DNA from: Pseudomonadota bacterium
GTDB taxonomy: Bacteria; Pseudomonadota; Alphaproteobacteria; Rhizobiales; Devosiaceae
NCBI GenBank assembly: GCA_023390785.1
Contig: JAEWCE010000147.1
Location: forward strand, 1 to 6,026
Direction of reading: 5' to 3'
Length of the DNA stretch: 6,026 bases
The notes under the pieces were generated by a model, which saw only the letters and a list, made by a program, of their open reading frames with translations, ran no database searches and was not told the DNA's origin. This document shows, piece after piece, positions 1 through 4,308 of the stretch. Within the stretch, counting starts at the first letter, position 1, and each line of letters starts with the position of its first letter. A program made the position numbers and the translations under genes.

Positions 1-2
1 TC

Positions 3-152
3 TTCGGACCGCTGTTCTTTTCGGCGGTGTATTTCGGCGTCCGCGACACCTGGCCGGGGATCGTCTGGGCGGTGGGAGTCGGGGTCTATCTGCTGGCGAT
101 TCCCCTGATCCTGGGGATCCATCGGCGCCCCCCGGCGCCGCAGCCCGCCTGA
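3..152 (+). CDS. C-terminal end of a Tet/TCR-like MFS efflux transporter (5' truncated by the window)
   Basis: An open frame runs in from the left edge and gives 49 residues before TGA at 150-152. It starts FGPLFFSAVYFG and continues with a hydrophobic helix (WAVGVGVYLLAIPLILG) and a short basic, proline-rich tail. The layout 'GPLxFxAxY ... W.G..W..G...YLL..P' resembles the last loop and TM12 of TetA-type 12-TM drug/H+ antiporters of the major facilitator superfamily, which export small molecules across the inner membrane using the proton gradient. That resemblance is from memory, and the substrate cannot be deduced from this fragment. The helix would be the last membrane segment, with the tail in the cytoplasm. 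A hairpin follows 8 bp after the stop, so transcription probably ends before the HU gene. Another MFS subfamily is possible. Confidence 0.7.
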   Translation, partial: FGPLFFSAVYFGVRDTWPGIVWAVGVGVYLLAIPLILGIHRRPPAPQPA

Positions 153-160
153 TTTGGTGG

Positions 161-183
161 AAAACCCCGGAATCCGGGGGTTT
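161..183 (+). terminator. Putative intrinsic terminator after the MFS gene
   Basis: AAACCCCGGA is followed almost at once by TCCGGGGGTTT, giving a near-perfect GC-rich hairpin with a very small loop and one extra G. The trailing T-run is only three long, so termination may be weak or factor-assisted. The symmetric A-stem-T layout could also work on the other strand, although no minus-strand gene is seen to its right before the GFA gene. Confidence 0.55.
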
Positions 184-209
184 CAGCCATAGTCGAAGGC
201 GGTTTTCGA

Positions 210-238
210 TTGACCGCACTAAATTGCCGTCCCATTAA
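210..238 (+). promoter_or_regulatory. Candidate sigma-70 promoter of the HU gene
   Basis: TTGACC (210-215) and CATTAA (233-238) are separated by 17 bp, fitting the alphaproteobacterial housekeeping pattern TTGAC-N17-(A/T-rich -10). This predicts a leader of about 118 nt before the HU start codon. The -35 overlaps the left arm of a perfect 7-bp inverted repeat, TGACCGC (211-217) and GCGGTCA (246-252), which could be an operator. This is inferred from sequence pattern only. Confidence 0.45.
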
Positions 239-362
239 CGTCAGCGCGGTCATGACGGGGCAAAACGCCCGGAACTCCTTGCGTTTCGCCCGGAATCACC
301 AAAGGAATGGCCGCGCTTTTTGCTTCGCCGAGAGGGCGGGCTTTTCACTGTGAGGAAACGCT

Positions 363-635
363 ATGAACAAGAACGATCTGATCGGTGTCGTCGCCGACGG
401 CGCGAGCATCACCAAGGCCCAGGCCGGGGAAGCCGTTGACGCCGTTTTCAACGCCATCACCAAGTCTCTGAAGAAGGGCGACGAGGTCCGGCTGGTCGGC
501 TTTGGCACGTTCTCCGTCTCCAAGCGCAAGGCCTCGATCGGCCGCAATCCGGCCACCGGCGCCGAGATCAAGATCCCGGCCTCGATGCAGGCCAAGTTCA
601 AGCCCGGCAAGGGCCTCAAAGACGCGATCAACTGA
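363..635 (+). CDS. hup: HU family DNA-binding protein (histone-like)
   Basis: This 90-aa protein has the usual length and full architecture of HU. The N-terminal helical dimerisation part is about residues 1-40. The beta-sheet saddle holds the family signature from GFGTF (46-50) to RNPATG (61-66), and the C-terminal helix ends PGKGLKDAIN. Pro63 in the RNP motif is the residue at the tip of the beta arm that inserts into the minor groove and kinks DNA in known HU structures. HU dimers bind bent or nicked DNA with little sequence preference, compact the nucleoid and help replication and transcription. A GAGGAAA Shine-Dalgarno at 352-358 supports the start. The gene appears monocistronic, with its own promoter and a strong terminator. 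Its position near nuo fits the rhizobial hupB locus, where lon is often the left neighbour; here an MFS gene lies there instead. Confidence 0.96.
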   Translation: MNKNDLIGVVADGASITKAQAGEAVDAVFNAITKSLKKGDEVRLVGFGTFSVSKRKASIGRNPATGAEIKIPASMQAKFKPGKGLKDAIN

Positions 636-657
636 TCCGTCCGAGCTTTTCAGGTTT

Positions 658-700
658 CGAACGGCCCTGCTTGCCTCGCGCAGCGGGGCCGTTCGTTTTT
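658..700 (+). terminator. Strong intrinsic terminator of the HU gene
   Basis: CGAACGGCCCTGC (658-670) pairs with GCGGGGCCGTTCG (683-695) as a 13-bp stem with one T-G wobble and a 12-nt loop, followed by TTTTT (696-700). The U-tract is on the plus side only, so it serves HU. The convergent GFA gene ends 5 bp away and must read into the same hairpin. Confidence 0.88.
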
Positions 701-704
701 CGGG

Positions 705-1085
705 CTAATGCTGGTTTTGCGGCAGGCCGTCGGCAATGTCGTAGTAGTCGCCCTTGTCGGCGACGAAGATATGAACGGCGAGATGGGTTTCCGTCGGCCC
801 GTCGAATGCCCCCATCGCGACGCCGATCCAGTCCAGTTCAGGCGGGTCGAAGAACAGCGACGACCCGCACACTGAACAGAAGCCGCGGCGCACCTTTACC
901 GAAGACTGGTACCAGCCGATGGCCTCGGCACCGCTGATGCGGAGCCGGTCGCGCGGGACGTCGGTCGAGGCGAAATAGTGCCCGGAATGCTTGCGGCAGC
1001 TGGCGCAGTGGCATGCGTCCGGCGCCGGCAGTTCGCCATCGACCTCGAAACGGACTGCGCCGCAGAGACAGGACCCCTTGTGCAT
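705..1085 (-). CDS. GFA family zinc-binding protein (Gfa/CENP-V domain)
   Basis: The 126-aa protein has the complete cysteine pattern of the GFA domain. CLCG (C6, C8) and FCSVCG (C70, C73) match the structural zinc site, and CHCASC (C25, C27, C30) followed by RKHSG matches the second, catalytic-type zinc site. The founding member is Paracoccus glutathione-dependent formaldehyde-activating enzyme, said to speed S-hydroxymethylglutathione formation. Most homologues, including short ones like this, have no proven substrate, so only the fold and zinc binding are secure. There is no signal peptide or membrane segment, so it is probably cytosolic. The start codon is preceded by a strong GGGAGGA Shine-Dalgarno at about 1090-1096 (plus coordinates). 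It lies downstream of tRNA-Val on the same strand, with 72 bp and no clear terminator between, and is convergent with HU. Confidence 0.92.
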   Translation of the reverse strand: MHKGSCLCGAVRFEVDGELPAPDACHCASCRKHSGHYFASTDVPRDRLRISGAEAIGWYQSSVKVRRGFCSVCGSSLFFDPPELDWIGVAMGAFDGPTETHLAVHIFVADKGDYYDIADGLPQNQH

Positions 1086-1157
1086 GTCTTCCTCCCGACT
1101 GCCGAAGCGAGTAGGGCGGTTGCAGCGCGGGATGTTCAGTGGTGAGGCGATGTGGCC

Positions 1158-1232
1158 TGGTGGGCGGTGACGGTCTCGAACCGCCGACCCTCTCGGTGTA
1201 AACGAGATGCTCTACCGCTGAGCTAACCGCCC
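1158..1232 (-). tRNA. tRNA-Val (anticodon TAC)
   Basis: Read on the minus strand, the gene folds into a full cloverleaf. The acceptor arm GGGCGGT pairs with ACCGCCC. The D-arm is TAGCTCAGCGGTAGAGCA. The anticodon stem CTCGT/ACGAG-type arm carries loop TTTACAC with anticodon TAC (plus positions 1198-1200). The T-arm contains GGTTCGAGACC. Discriminator A is followed by an encoded CCA at 1158-1160. The gene is 75 nt including CCA. It reads valine GUN codons, mainly GUA and GUG, in translation. Confidence 0.96.
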
Positions 1233-1251
1233 ATTTCAGGCCAGGGCGCAG

Positions 1252-1280
1252 TAACTAGGGGCTCGCACCAAAGGCGTCAA
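1252..1280 (-). promoter_or_regulatory. Candidate promoter of tRNA-Val
   Basis: On the minus strand TTGACG (plus 1275-1280) and TAGTTA (plus 1252-1257) are separated by 17 bp. Transcription would begin a little over 10 nt before the mature tRNA 5' end. The -35 is good and the -10 is weak. Confidence 0.5.
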
Positions 1281-1311
1281 CCGCGGCCCTGTACAACGCC
1301 CCGAACTGCGC

Positions 1312-1340
1312 TTGACTTGCCCCAACCGCGTCGATACACG
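1312..1340 (+). promoter_or_regulatory. Candidate promoter of tRNA-Asp
   Basis: TTGACT (1312-1317) is followed after 17 bp by TACACG (1335-1340). The predicted transcription start gives a leader of about 30 nt before the tRNA at 1376. Shifted readings of the -10 (GATACA at 1333-1338) are also possible. Confidence 0.5.
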
Positions 1341-1375
1341 GACGCCACGTTGCGCGGGGCCATGCTTCGCCGTCA

Positions 1376-1452
1376 GCGGGTGTAGCTCAGTTGGTTAGAG
1401 CGTCGGCCTGTCACGCCGAAGGTCGCGGGTTCGAGTCCCGTCACTCGCGCCA
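1376..1452 (+). tRNA. tRNA-Asp (anticodon GTC)
   Basis: The acceptor GCGGGTG pairs with CACTCGC, with one G-T wobble. The D-arm is TAGCTCAGTTGGTTAGAGC. The anticodon stem CGGC/GCCG carries loop CTGTCAC with anticodon GTC at 1410-1412. The T-arm is CGGGTTCGAGTCCCG. Discriminator G is followed by an encoded CCA at 1450-1452. The total is 77 nt. It decodes GAU and GAC. No obvious intrinsic terminator follows. Confidence 0.97.
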
Positions 1453-1702
1453 TTTCCCGAAATCGTCGAGAAAATGCGCGCCGGCGCCTGATCTGTGGCG
1501 TTCGTGTCACACCTGTGGGCTGCCACATTGTCGCCGCGTGGGCGACCCATTGCCCCCACAAATCCCTAGGAATCTCAGGGCTGTCAGGTCTCCTGGAGAG
1601 TCGTTCTAATCGAGCGATGAAACAGGTGGCGCAGTGTTTTCGAGGGACGGAACTGCCGCAGAGGAGGCGGCGTTGTCGGTCCGAATATCCAGGGAGAACA
1701 GG
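1453..1702 (+). other. Structured, gene-free stretch between tRNA-Asp and the first beta-barrel gene
   Basis: I find no convincing coding frame here. The stretch holds several small hairpins: TGTGG-GCTG-CCACA (1514-1527), GTCGCC-GCGTG-GGCGAC (1530-1546) and GCCGC (1655-1659) with GCGGC (1667-1671). CCCACA at 1555-1560 can compete for TGTGGG at 1514-1519. The region probably carries the promoter and leader of the next gene, but I could not identify a clear -35/-10 pair. A small RNA is possible but unproven. Confidence 0.35.
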
Positions 1703-2242
1703 ATGCGCCTGTTCAAGATCGCCAGCCTCGCGGCCATCCTCGCCGCCCTCAGCCCCGCCGCCCAGGCGGTCGATCTGCTGACGGTGCCGACCTCGGGTAA
1801 CGATTCCCTGCCGGTTGCCGATTCCGGCTTCGACTGGAACGGCTTCTATGCCGGCATCTATGGCGTCGGGCAGGCCAGCACGGTTGGCGGCGGACAATTG
1901 GGCCTTGGCGTCGATGTGGGCGCCAATGCGCGCTTCGAGTTCGTACTGGTTGGCGGCGACGTGGCCATCCAGGGGCTCGGCGGCGGCGCCGGCACCGGCG
2001 TCTATCTCCAGGGCGTCGGCAAGGCCGGCATTGCGCTCACCGACAACGTCATCGCCTACGGCGCGGGGGGGCTGGGTACGGCGCTGAGTGGCGCGCCCGA
2101 ATCCGACCTGCTGGCCGGCGGCGGTGTCGATCTCGCTCTCGCCGACAATCTCAGCGTGGGCGCACGATATCTTCACGGATTCCCGGTAACGGGGGCCAAT
2201 CCGAAGAACCAGTTCACGATTGGGGCCAATTTCCACTTCTAG
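1703..2242 (+). CDS. Small exported outer-membrane beta-barrel protein, paralogue 1 of 3
   Basis: The 179-aa protein has a signal peptide (basic start MRLFK, hydrophobic core, predicted cut after SPAAQA at residue 22). The mature part is about 157 residues, rich in Gly and alternating hydrophobics, ending with Phe in GANFHF. That terminal aromatic is the usual BAM recognition signal. The FDWNGFYAG block (43-51) opens the first strand, as in Omp25/Omp31/RopB-type porin-family proteins of rhizobia. About eight amphipathic strands can be drawn (for example 46-56, 98-111, 116-128, 136-147, 170-179), the size of an OmpX/OmpA-type barrel and shorter than Omp25 (about 213 aa). I chose ATG 1703 because AGGGAGA (1691-1697) lies 5 bp before it and the signal peptide starts there. 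An upstream in-frame GTG at 1634 lacks a ribosome site. No function beyond envelope structure can be assigned, and no clear terminator follows. Confidence 0.78.
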   Translation: MRLFKIASLAAILAALSPAAQAVDLLTVPTSGNDSLPVADSGFDWNGFYAGIYGVGQASTVGGGQLGLGVDVGANARFEFVLVGGDVAIQGLGGGAGTGVYLQGVGKAGIALTDNVIAYGAGGLGTALSGAPESDLLAGGGVDLALADNLSVGARYLHGFPVTGANPKNQFTIGANFHF

Positions 2243-2467
2243 GCCACGATCACATCTGCGGCATGCTGCGGCAACGCTTGGGCGGGGCGCGATTTGTAAC
2301 GTGGAATCAAAAGGTTGCCTGTTCAGCCAAGTGTGGCGGATCGGGCACATAGATGACCAAAACGGGGCGGGGGCGGTGTCGCTCGGACGATATCGGCGTT
2401 AAATAAGGGCTCTCGTGACTCGCGGCTCCCAAGCGAGTTCCGACTTAGATACGTAAAGGACTTTGAT
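2243..2467 (+). other. Intergenic region and leader of paralogue 2
   Basis: No gene is seen. There is a G-rich tract, GGGG-C-GGGGG-C-GG, at 2364-2376. An A/T-rich hexamer TAAATA (2400-2405) is a possible -10 element with a poor -35. A leader hairpin is formed by ACTCGC (2418-2423) and GCGAGT (2433-2438) with a 9-nt loop. The Shine-Dalgarno AAAGGA is at 2455-2460. No strong terminator for the preceding gene was found. Confidence 0.35.
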
Positions 2468-2980
2468 ATGCGTTCTCTCAAGCTTGCCTTGCTCGCTACC
2501 GCGGCTACGGCTGTGCTCTCCTCGGCGGCTTTCGCTGCCGATCTGGTTGTCGACACGCCGACGGTTCCGCCGGTCGTGAACAACAGCTTCAACTGGGATG
2601 GTGCCTATATCGGCGCCTTCATCCAGGGCCAGTCGGCTCCGTCGGCCTTCGGTCTCGGCGTCGATTTCGGCGTGAACGCCCTCATGGACAACCTCGTCCT
2701 TGGTGGCGAGATTGAAGCTGTGGCCTCCACCGGCCCGAACTTCTCGGGCCAGGCGACCGCCAAGGTCGGCGGTCTGATCAGCGACAGCGCGATCCTGTAT
2801 GCCTATTCCGGTCTCGGTTCGCGGACCCCGACGAGCTACTACGTCCCCGCGGGCGTTGGCGTCGAGTTCGCCGTGGCCGACAATCTCGGCATCAAGGCGG
2901 AAGCGCAGTACAACTTCGACCTGACCTCGACTGCCGAGAATTCGGCGGCCGTGAAGGTCGGCCTGAACTGGCACTTCTAA
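2468..2980 (+). CDS. Small exported outer-membrane beta-barrel protein, paralogue 2 of 3
   Basis: The 170-aa protein starts MRSLK and has a hydrophobic stretch with a predicted signal cut after AFA at residue 23, leaving mature ADLVV. FNWDGAYIG (41-49) aligns with FDWNGFYAG of the upstream gene and FNFEGLYLG of the downstream gene. The block FAVADNL (134-140) aligns with LALADNL and MALTDQL in the other two, and the chain ends GLNWHF with the canonical C-terminal Phe. This pattern indicates an eight-strand Omp25/RopB-like barrel inserted in the outer membrane by BAM. A Shine-Dalgarno AAAGGA (2455-2460) precedes the ATG. A tandem hairpin terminator follows directly, so the gene looks monocistronic. 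It is the most canonical of the three, with an intact signal peptide, N-terminal block and C-terminal signature. Family-level identification only; the role (barrier, adhesion or host interaction) is unknown. Confidence 0.82.
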   Translation: MRSLKLALLATAATAVLSSAAFAADLVVDTPTVPPVVNNSFNWDGAYIGAFIQGQSAPSAFGLGVDFGVNALMDNLVLGGEIEAVASTGPNFSGQATAKVGGLISDSAILYAYSGLGSRTPTSYYVPAGVGVEFAVADNLGIKAEAQYNFDLTSTAENSAAVKVGLNWHF

Positions 2981-2981
2981 G

Positions 2982-3045
2982 AATCGCCCGCCCACGGGCG
3001 GTTGATTTGGCAAGGGGCTCCGCTGCGGCGGGGCCCCTTTGCTTT
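2982..3045 (+). terminator. Double-hairpin intrinsic terminator after paralogue 2
   Basis: A first hairpin pairs CGCCCG (2985-2990) with CGGGCG (2995-3000) and extends outward to 2982/3003. A second has a 12-bp stem, AAGGGGCTCCGC (3012-3023) with GCGGGGCCCCTT (3028-3039), closed by a TGCG loop and followed by TGCTTTT. The second is the likely terminator, and the first may back it up. Confidence 0.85.
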
Positions 3046-3055
3046 TGGCGGCATC

Positions 3056-3118
3056 AGGCTCGTAACCACTCGTTAAGCCTATGAGATAATTAAACTTTGT
3101 CGCTAATTGTCGGCAAAG
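3056..3118 (+). promoter_or_regulatory. Candidate promoter and operator zone of paralogue 3
   Basis: This is an A/T-rich island in a GC-rich region, with a -10-like GATAAT at 3085-3090 but no good -35. Just upstream, AGGCT (3056-3060)/AGCCT (3076-3080) encloses TAAC (3063-3066)/GTTA (3072-3075), forming an interrupted inverted repeat. CTCGT also repeats at 3059 and 3069, a 10-bp interval. Downstream, CTTTGTCG (3095-3102) pairs with CGGCAAAG (3111-3118) as an 8-bp hairpin with one wobble. Regulation is inferred only from these patterns. Confidence 0.4.
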
Positions 3119-3135
3119 CTGTGGTCGCGCAAAAT

Positions 3136-3165
3136 CCCTGGCACCAAATTCCGACCTCCAGGGGA
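3136..3165 (+). promoter_or_regulatory. Hairpin that may cover the ribosome-binding site of paralogue 3
   Basis: CCCTGG (3136-3141) is the exact complement of CCAGGG (3158-3163), which overlaps the Shine-Dalgarno AGGGGA (3160-3165), 5 bp before the ATG at 3171. The 16-nt loop leaves room for a regulator or small RNA. Pairing would reduce translation. The stem is short, so this is only a possibility. Confidence 0.4.
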
Positions 3166-3170
3166 CCCAA

Positions 3171-3692
3171 ATGAAAATCGCGCACTCACTTCTGGCGGGC
3201 GCCGCACTGGCGGTCGCGATGGCCTCGGCGGCCAACGCTGCCGACCTGCTCCGTCCGGCCGATCCGATCTATTCGAGCCCGCTGTTCAACTTCGAAGGCC
3301 TGTATCTGGGCGGCTCCGCCGGCGGCGCGCTGTCCGGCGGCACGGGCTACGGCACGCTCGGCGTCGTCGTCGGCGCCAATTTCGCCGTCAGCGACGGAAT
3401 CATGGCCGGCGTCGAATTCCAGGGCGACGCGTACTGGAACGGTGGCTTTACCGCCTATGACGCCCTGGCGCTCGGCCGCATCGGCGGTTTCGTGTCCGAC
3501 AACACCATGCTCTACGGCGACCTCGGCGCCGGCTTCCTCAACAACACCGCGGCCTATGCCCTGGGTGGCGGTGCCGAAATGGCGCTCACCGATCAGCTCA
3601 GCCTGCGCGGCGATCTGCAGTTCATCGGCCCGTTCGGCGGCTTGCCGTCCACCGCCAAGGCGACCGCCGGCCTGCTCTGGCATCTGAACTGA
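3171..3692 (+). CDS. Small exported outer-membrane beta-barrel protein, paralogue 3 of 3
   Basis: The 173-aa protein has a signal peptide (MKIAHSLLAG..., predicted cut after ANA at residue 23, mature ADLLRP). The mature chain of 150 residues carries FNFEGLYLGG (39-48), a Gly/Ala-rich alternating pattern, and a penultimate-strand block GGGAEMALTDQLSLRGDLQF (132-151). These align by eye with its two upstream neighbours, so all three look like tandem duplicates that have diverged. A porin-family eight-strand barrel in the outer membrane is expected. The C-terminus is odd: it ends LLWHLN, so the final residue is Asn after Leu rather than the Phe seen in the two paralogues. Trp170 may serve instead, or insertion may be altered. 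AGGGGA at 3160-3165 is its Shine-Dalgarno and may be masked by a leader hairpin. An intrinsic terminator follows 28 bp after the stop. Confidence 0.78.
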   Translation: MKIAHSLLAGAALAVAMASAANAADLLRPADPIYSSPLFNFEGLYLGGSAGGALSGGTGYGTLGVVVGANFAVSDGIMAGVEFQGDAYWNGGFTAYDALALGRIGGFVSDNTMLYGDLGAGFLNNTAAYALGGGAEMALTDQLSLRGDLQFIGPFGGLPSTAKATAGLLWHLN

Positions 3693-3720
3693 CCTTACGC
3701 GACGACGATTCCATGCACGG

Positions 3721-3751
3721 AAGGCCCTGCGAAAGCGGGGCCTTTTCGTTT
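3721..3751 (+). terminator. Intrinsic terminator after paralogue 3
   Basis: AAGGCCCTGC (3721-3730) pairs with GCGGGGCCTT (3735-3744) around a GAAA tetraloop (GNRA type, very stable), with one wobble, followed by TTTTCGTTT. This separates the beta-barrel genes from the nuo operon. Confidence 0.88.
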
Positions 3752-3818
3752 CGGCCTCAAGGGAAAAACATGCCCGTCTGAGGTTGAAGCTGAGCAAAAT
3801 CGTCAGGTTTTGTTTTCC

Positions 3819-3847
3819 TTGAAACACCGAGGGTCGTGGGCTAAGCC
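3819..3847 (+). promoter_or_regulatory. Candidate promoter of the nuo operon
   Basis: TTGAAA (3819-3824) and TAAGCC (3842-3847) are spaced by 17 bp. The -35 is reasonable and the -10 poor. It lies after the preceding terminator, and nuoA needs its own promoter, so the position is plausible. The predicted leader is about 90 nt. Confidence 0.35.
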
Positions 3848-3856
3848 CGGGTGCAT

Positions 3857-3924
3857 CGAAACGCGCCGTCCACGGGGCCCATCATTGCCCTCTGGCCCAC
3901 GCGTTTCGGCCGGTATCCCACCGG
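3857..3924 (+). promoter_or_regulatory. Structured region immediately upstream of nuoA
   Basis: CGAAACGCG (3857-3865) and CGCGTTTCG (3900-3908) form a perfect 9-bp inverted repeat. Inside it GGGCC (3875-3879) pairs with GGCCC (3894-3898). Next to it CCGGT (3910-3914) and ACCGG (3920-3924) form a second hairpin with a 5-nt loop, ending 18 nt before the nuoA ATG. If transcribed, these are leader structures; as DNA, the 9-bp repeat could be an operator. Confidence 0.45.
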
Positions 3925-3942
3925 TCTGAGAATAGGCGCAGA

Positions 3943-4308
3943 ATGAACGATCTGCTCAGCAACTATCTGCCGATAGTCATCTTTATCGGCCTGTCCGGCG
4001 TTATCGGCCTGGCCCTGCTCCTCGCCCCCTTCATCGTCGCCGTGAAGAGTCCCGACCCCGAAAAGGTCTCGGCCTACGAGTGCGGATTCGACGCTTTCGA
4101 CGATGCGCGCATGAAGTTCGACGCCCGATTCTACCTTGTGGCGATTCTGTTCATCATCTTCGATCTGGAGGTGGCGTTCCTGTTCCCGTGGGCAGTGGCC
4201 TTCAGGGACGTGGGCTGGTTCGGGTTCTGGTCCATGCTGATCTTCCTCGGCGTGCTGACCGTCGGGTTCATTTATGAGTGGCGGAAAGGTGCGCTCGAAT
4301 GGGATTGA
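3943..4308 (+). CDS. nuoA: NADH-quinone oxidoreductase subunit A
   Basis: NuoA (ND3 homologue) is a 121-aa inner-membrane subunit of respiratory complex I, which couples NADH oxidation and quinone reduction to proton pumping. Three membrane helices are visible at about 8-32, 62-84 and 92-112. The long loop after the first helix has YECGF with Cys47, equivalent to the ND3 loop cysteine near the quinone channel. The family block FDLEVAFLFPW lies at 73-83, with its acidic pair in the second helix, and the end YEWRKGALEWD is typical. The ribosome site is modest (TAGGCG, AGG at 3934-3936, 6 bp before ATG). It is the first gene of the operon and overlaps nuoB by 10 bp, suggesting translational coupling. 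Confidence 0.97.
   Translation: MNDLLSNYLPIVIFIGLSGVIGLALLLAPFIVAVKSPDPEKVSAYECGFDAFDDARMKFDARFYLVAILFIIFDLEVAFLFPWAVAFRDVGWFGFWSMLIFLGVLTVGFIYEWRKGALEWD

Noticed and set aside
1634..1702. Upstream GTG start for the first barrel gene
   Set aside because: No Shine-Dalgarno precedes it, and it would bury the signal peptide behind 23 charged residues. ATG 1703 has both a ribosome site and a proper signal peptide start.
1376..1702. Integration (att) site of a mobile element at the tRNA-Asp 3' end
   Set aside because: I looked for a second copy of the tRNA 3' end in the window and found none, and there is no integrase or transposase. An element ending outside the window cannot be excluded.
1373..2350. 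Long open minus-strand frame (325 codons) covering tRNA-Asp and the first barrel gene; its end reads like 'VTGLEPATFGVTG...'
   Set aside because: That peptide is the antisense translation of the tRNA-Asp gene, a well-known false protein in databases. The rest is a GC-rich shadow of a better-supported plus-strand gene with signal peptide and ribosome site.
2364..2376. G-rich tract as a possible G-quadruplex
   Set aside because: Only two G-runs of three or more and one of two are present, which is not enough for a standard four-run quadruplex.
2399..3827. Two long minus-strand open frames opposite barrel paralogues 2 and 3 (2399-3235 and 3186-3827)
   Set aside because: Both are antisense shadows with Arg/Ala/Gly-rich low-complexity products. 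They cross the intergenic terminators and lack a recognisable domain.
4278..4298. Upstream GTG start for nuoB
   Set aside because: It would add seven residues lying over the proposed ribosome site GGAAAGG. The ATG at 4299 has ideal spacing.
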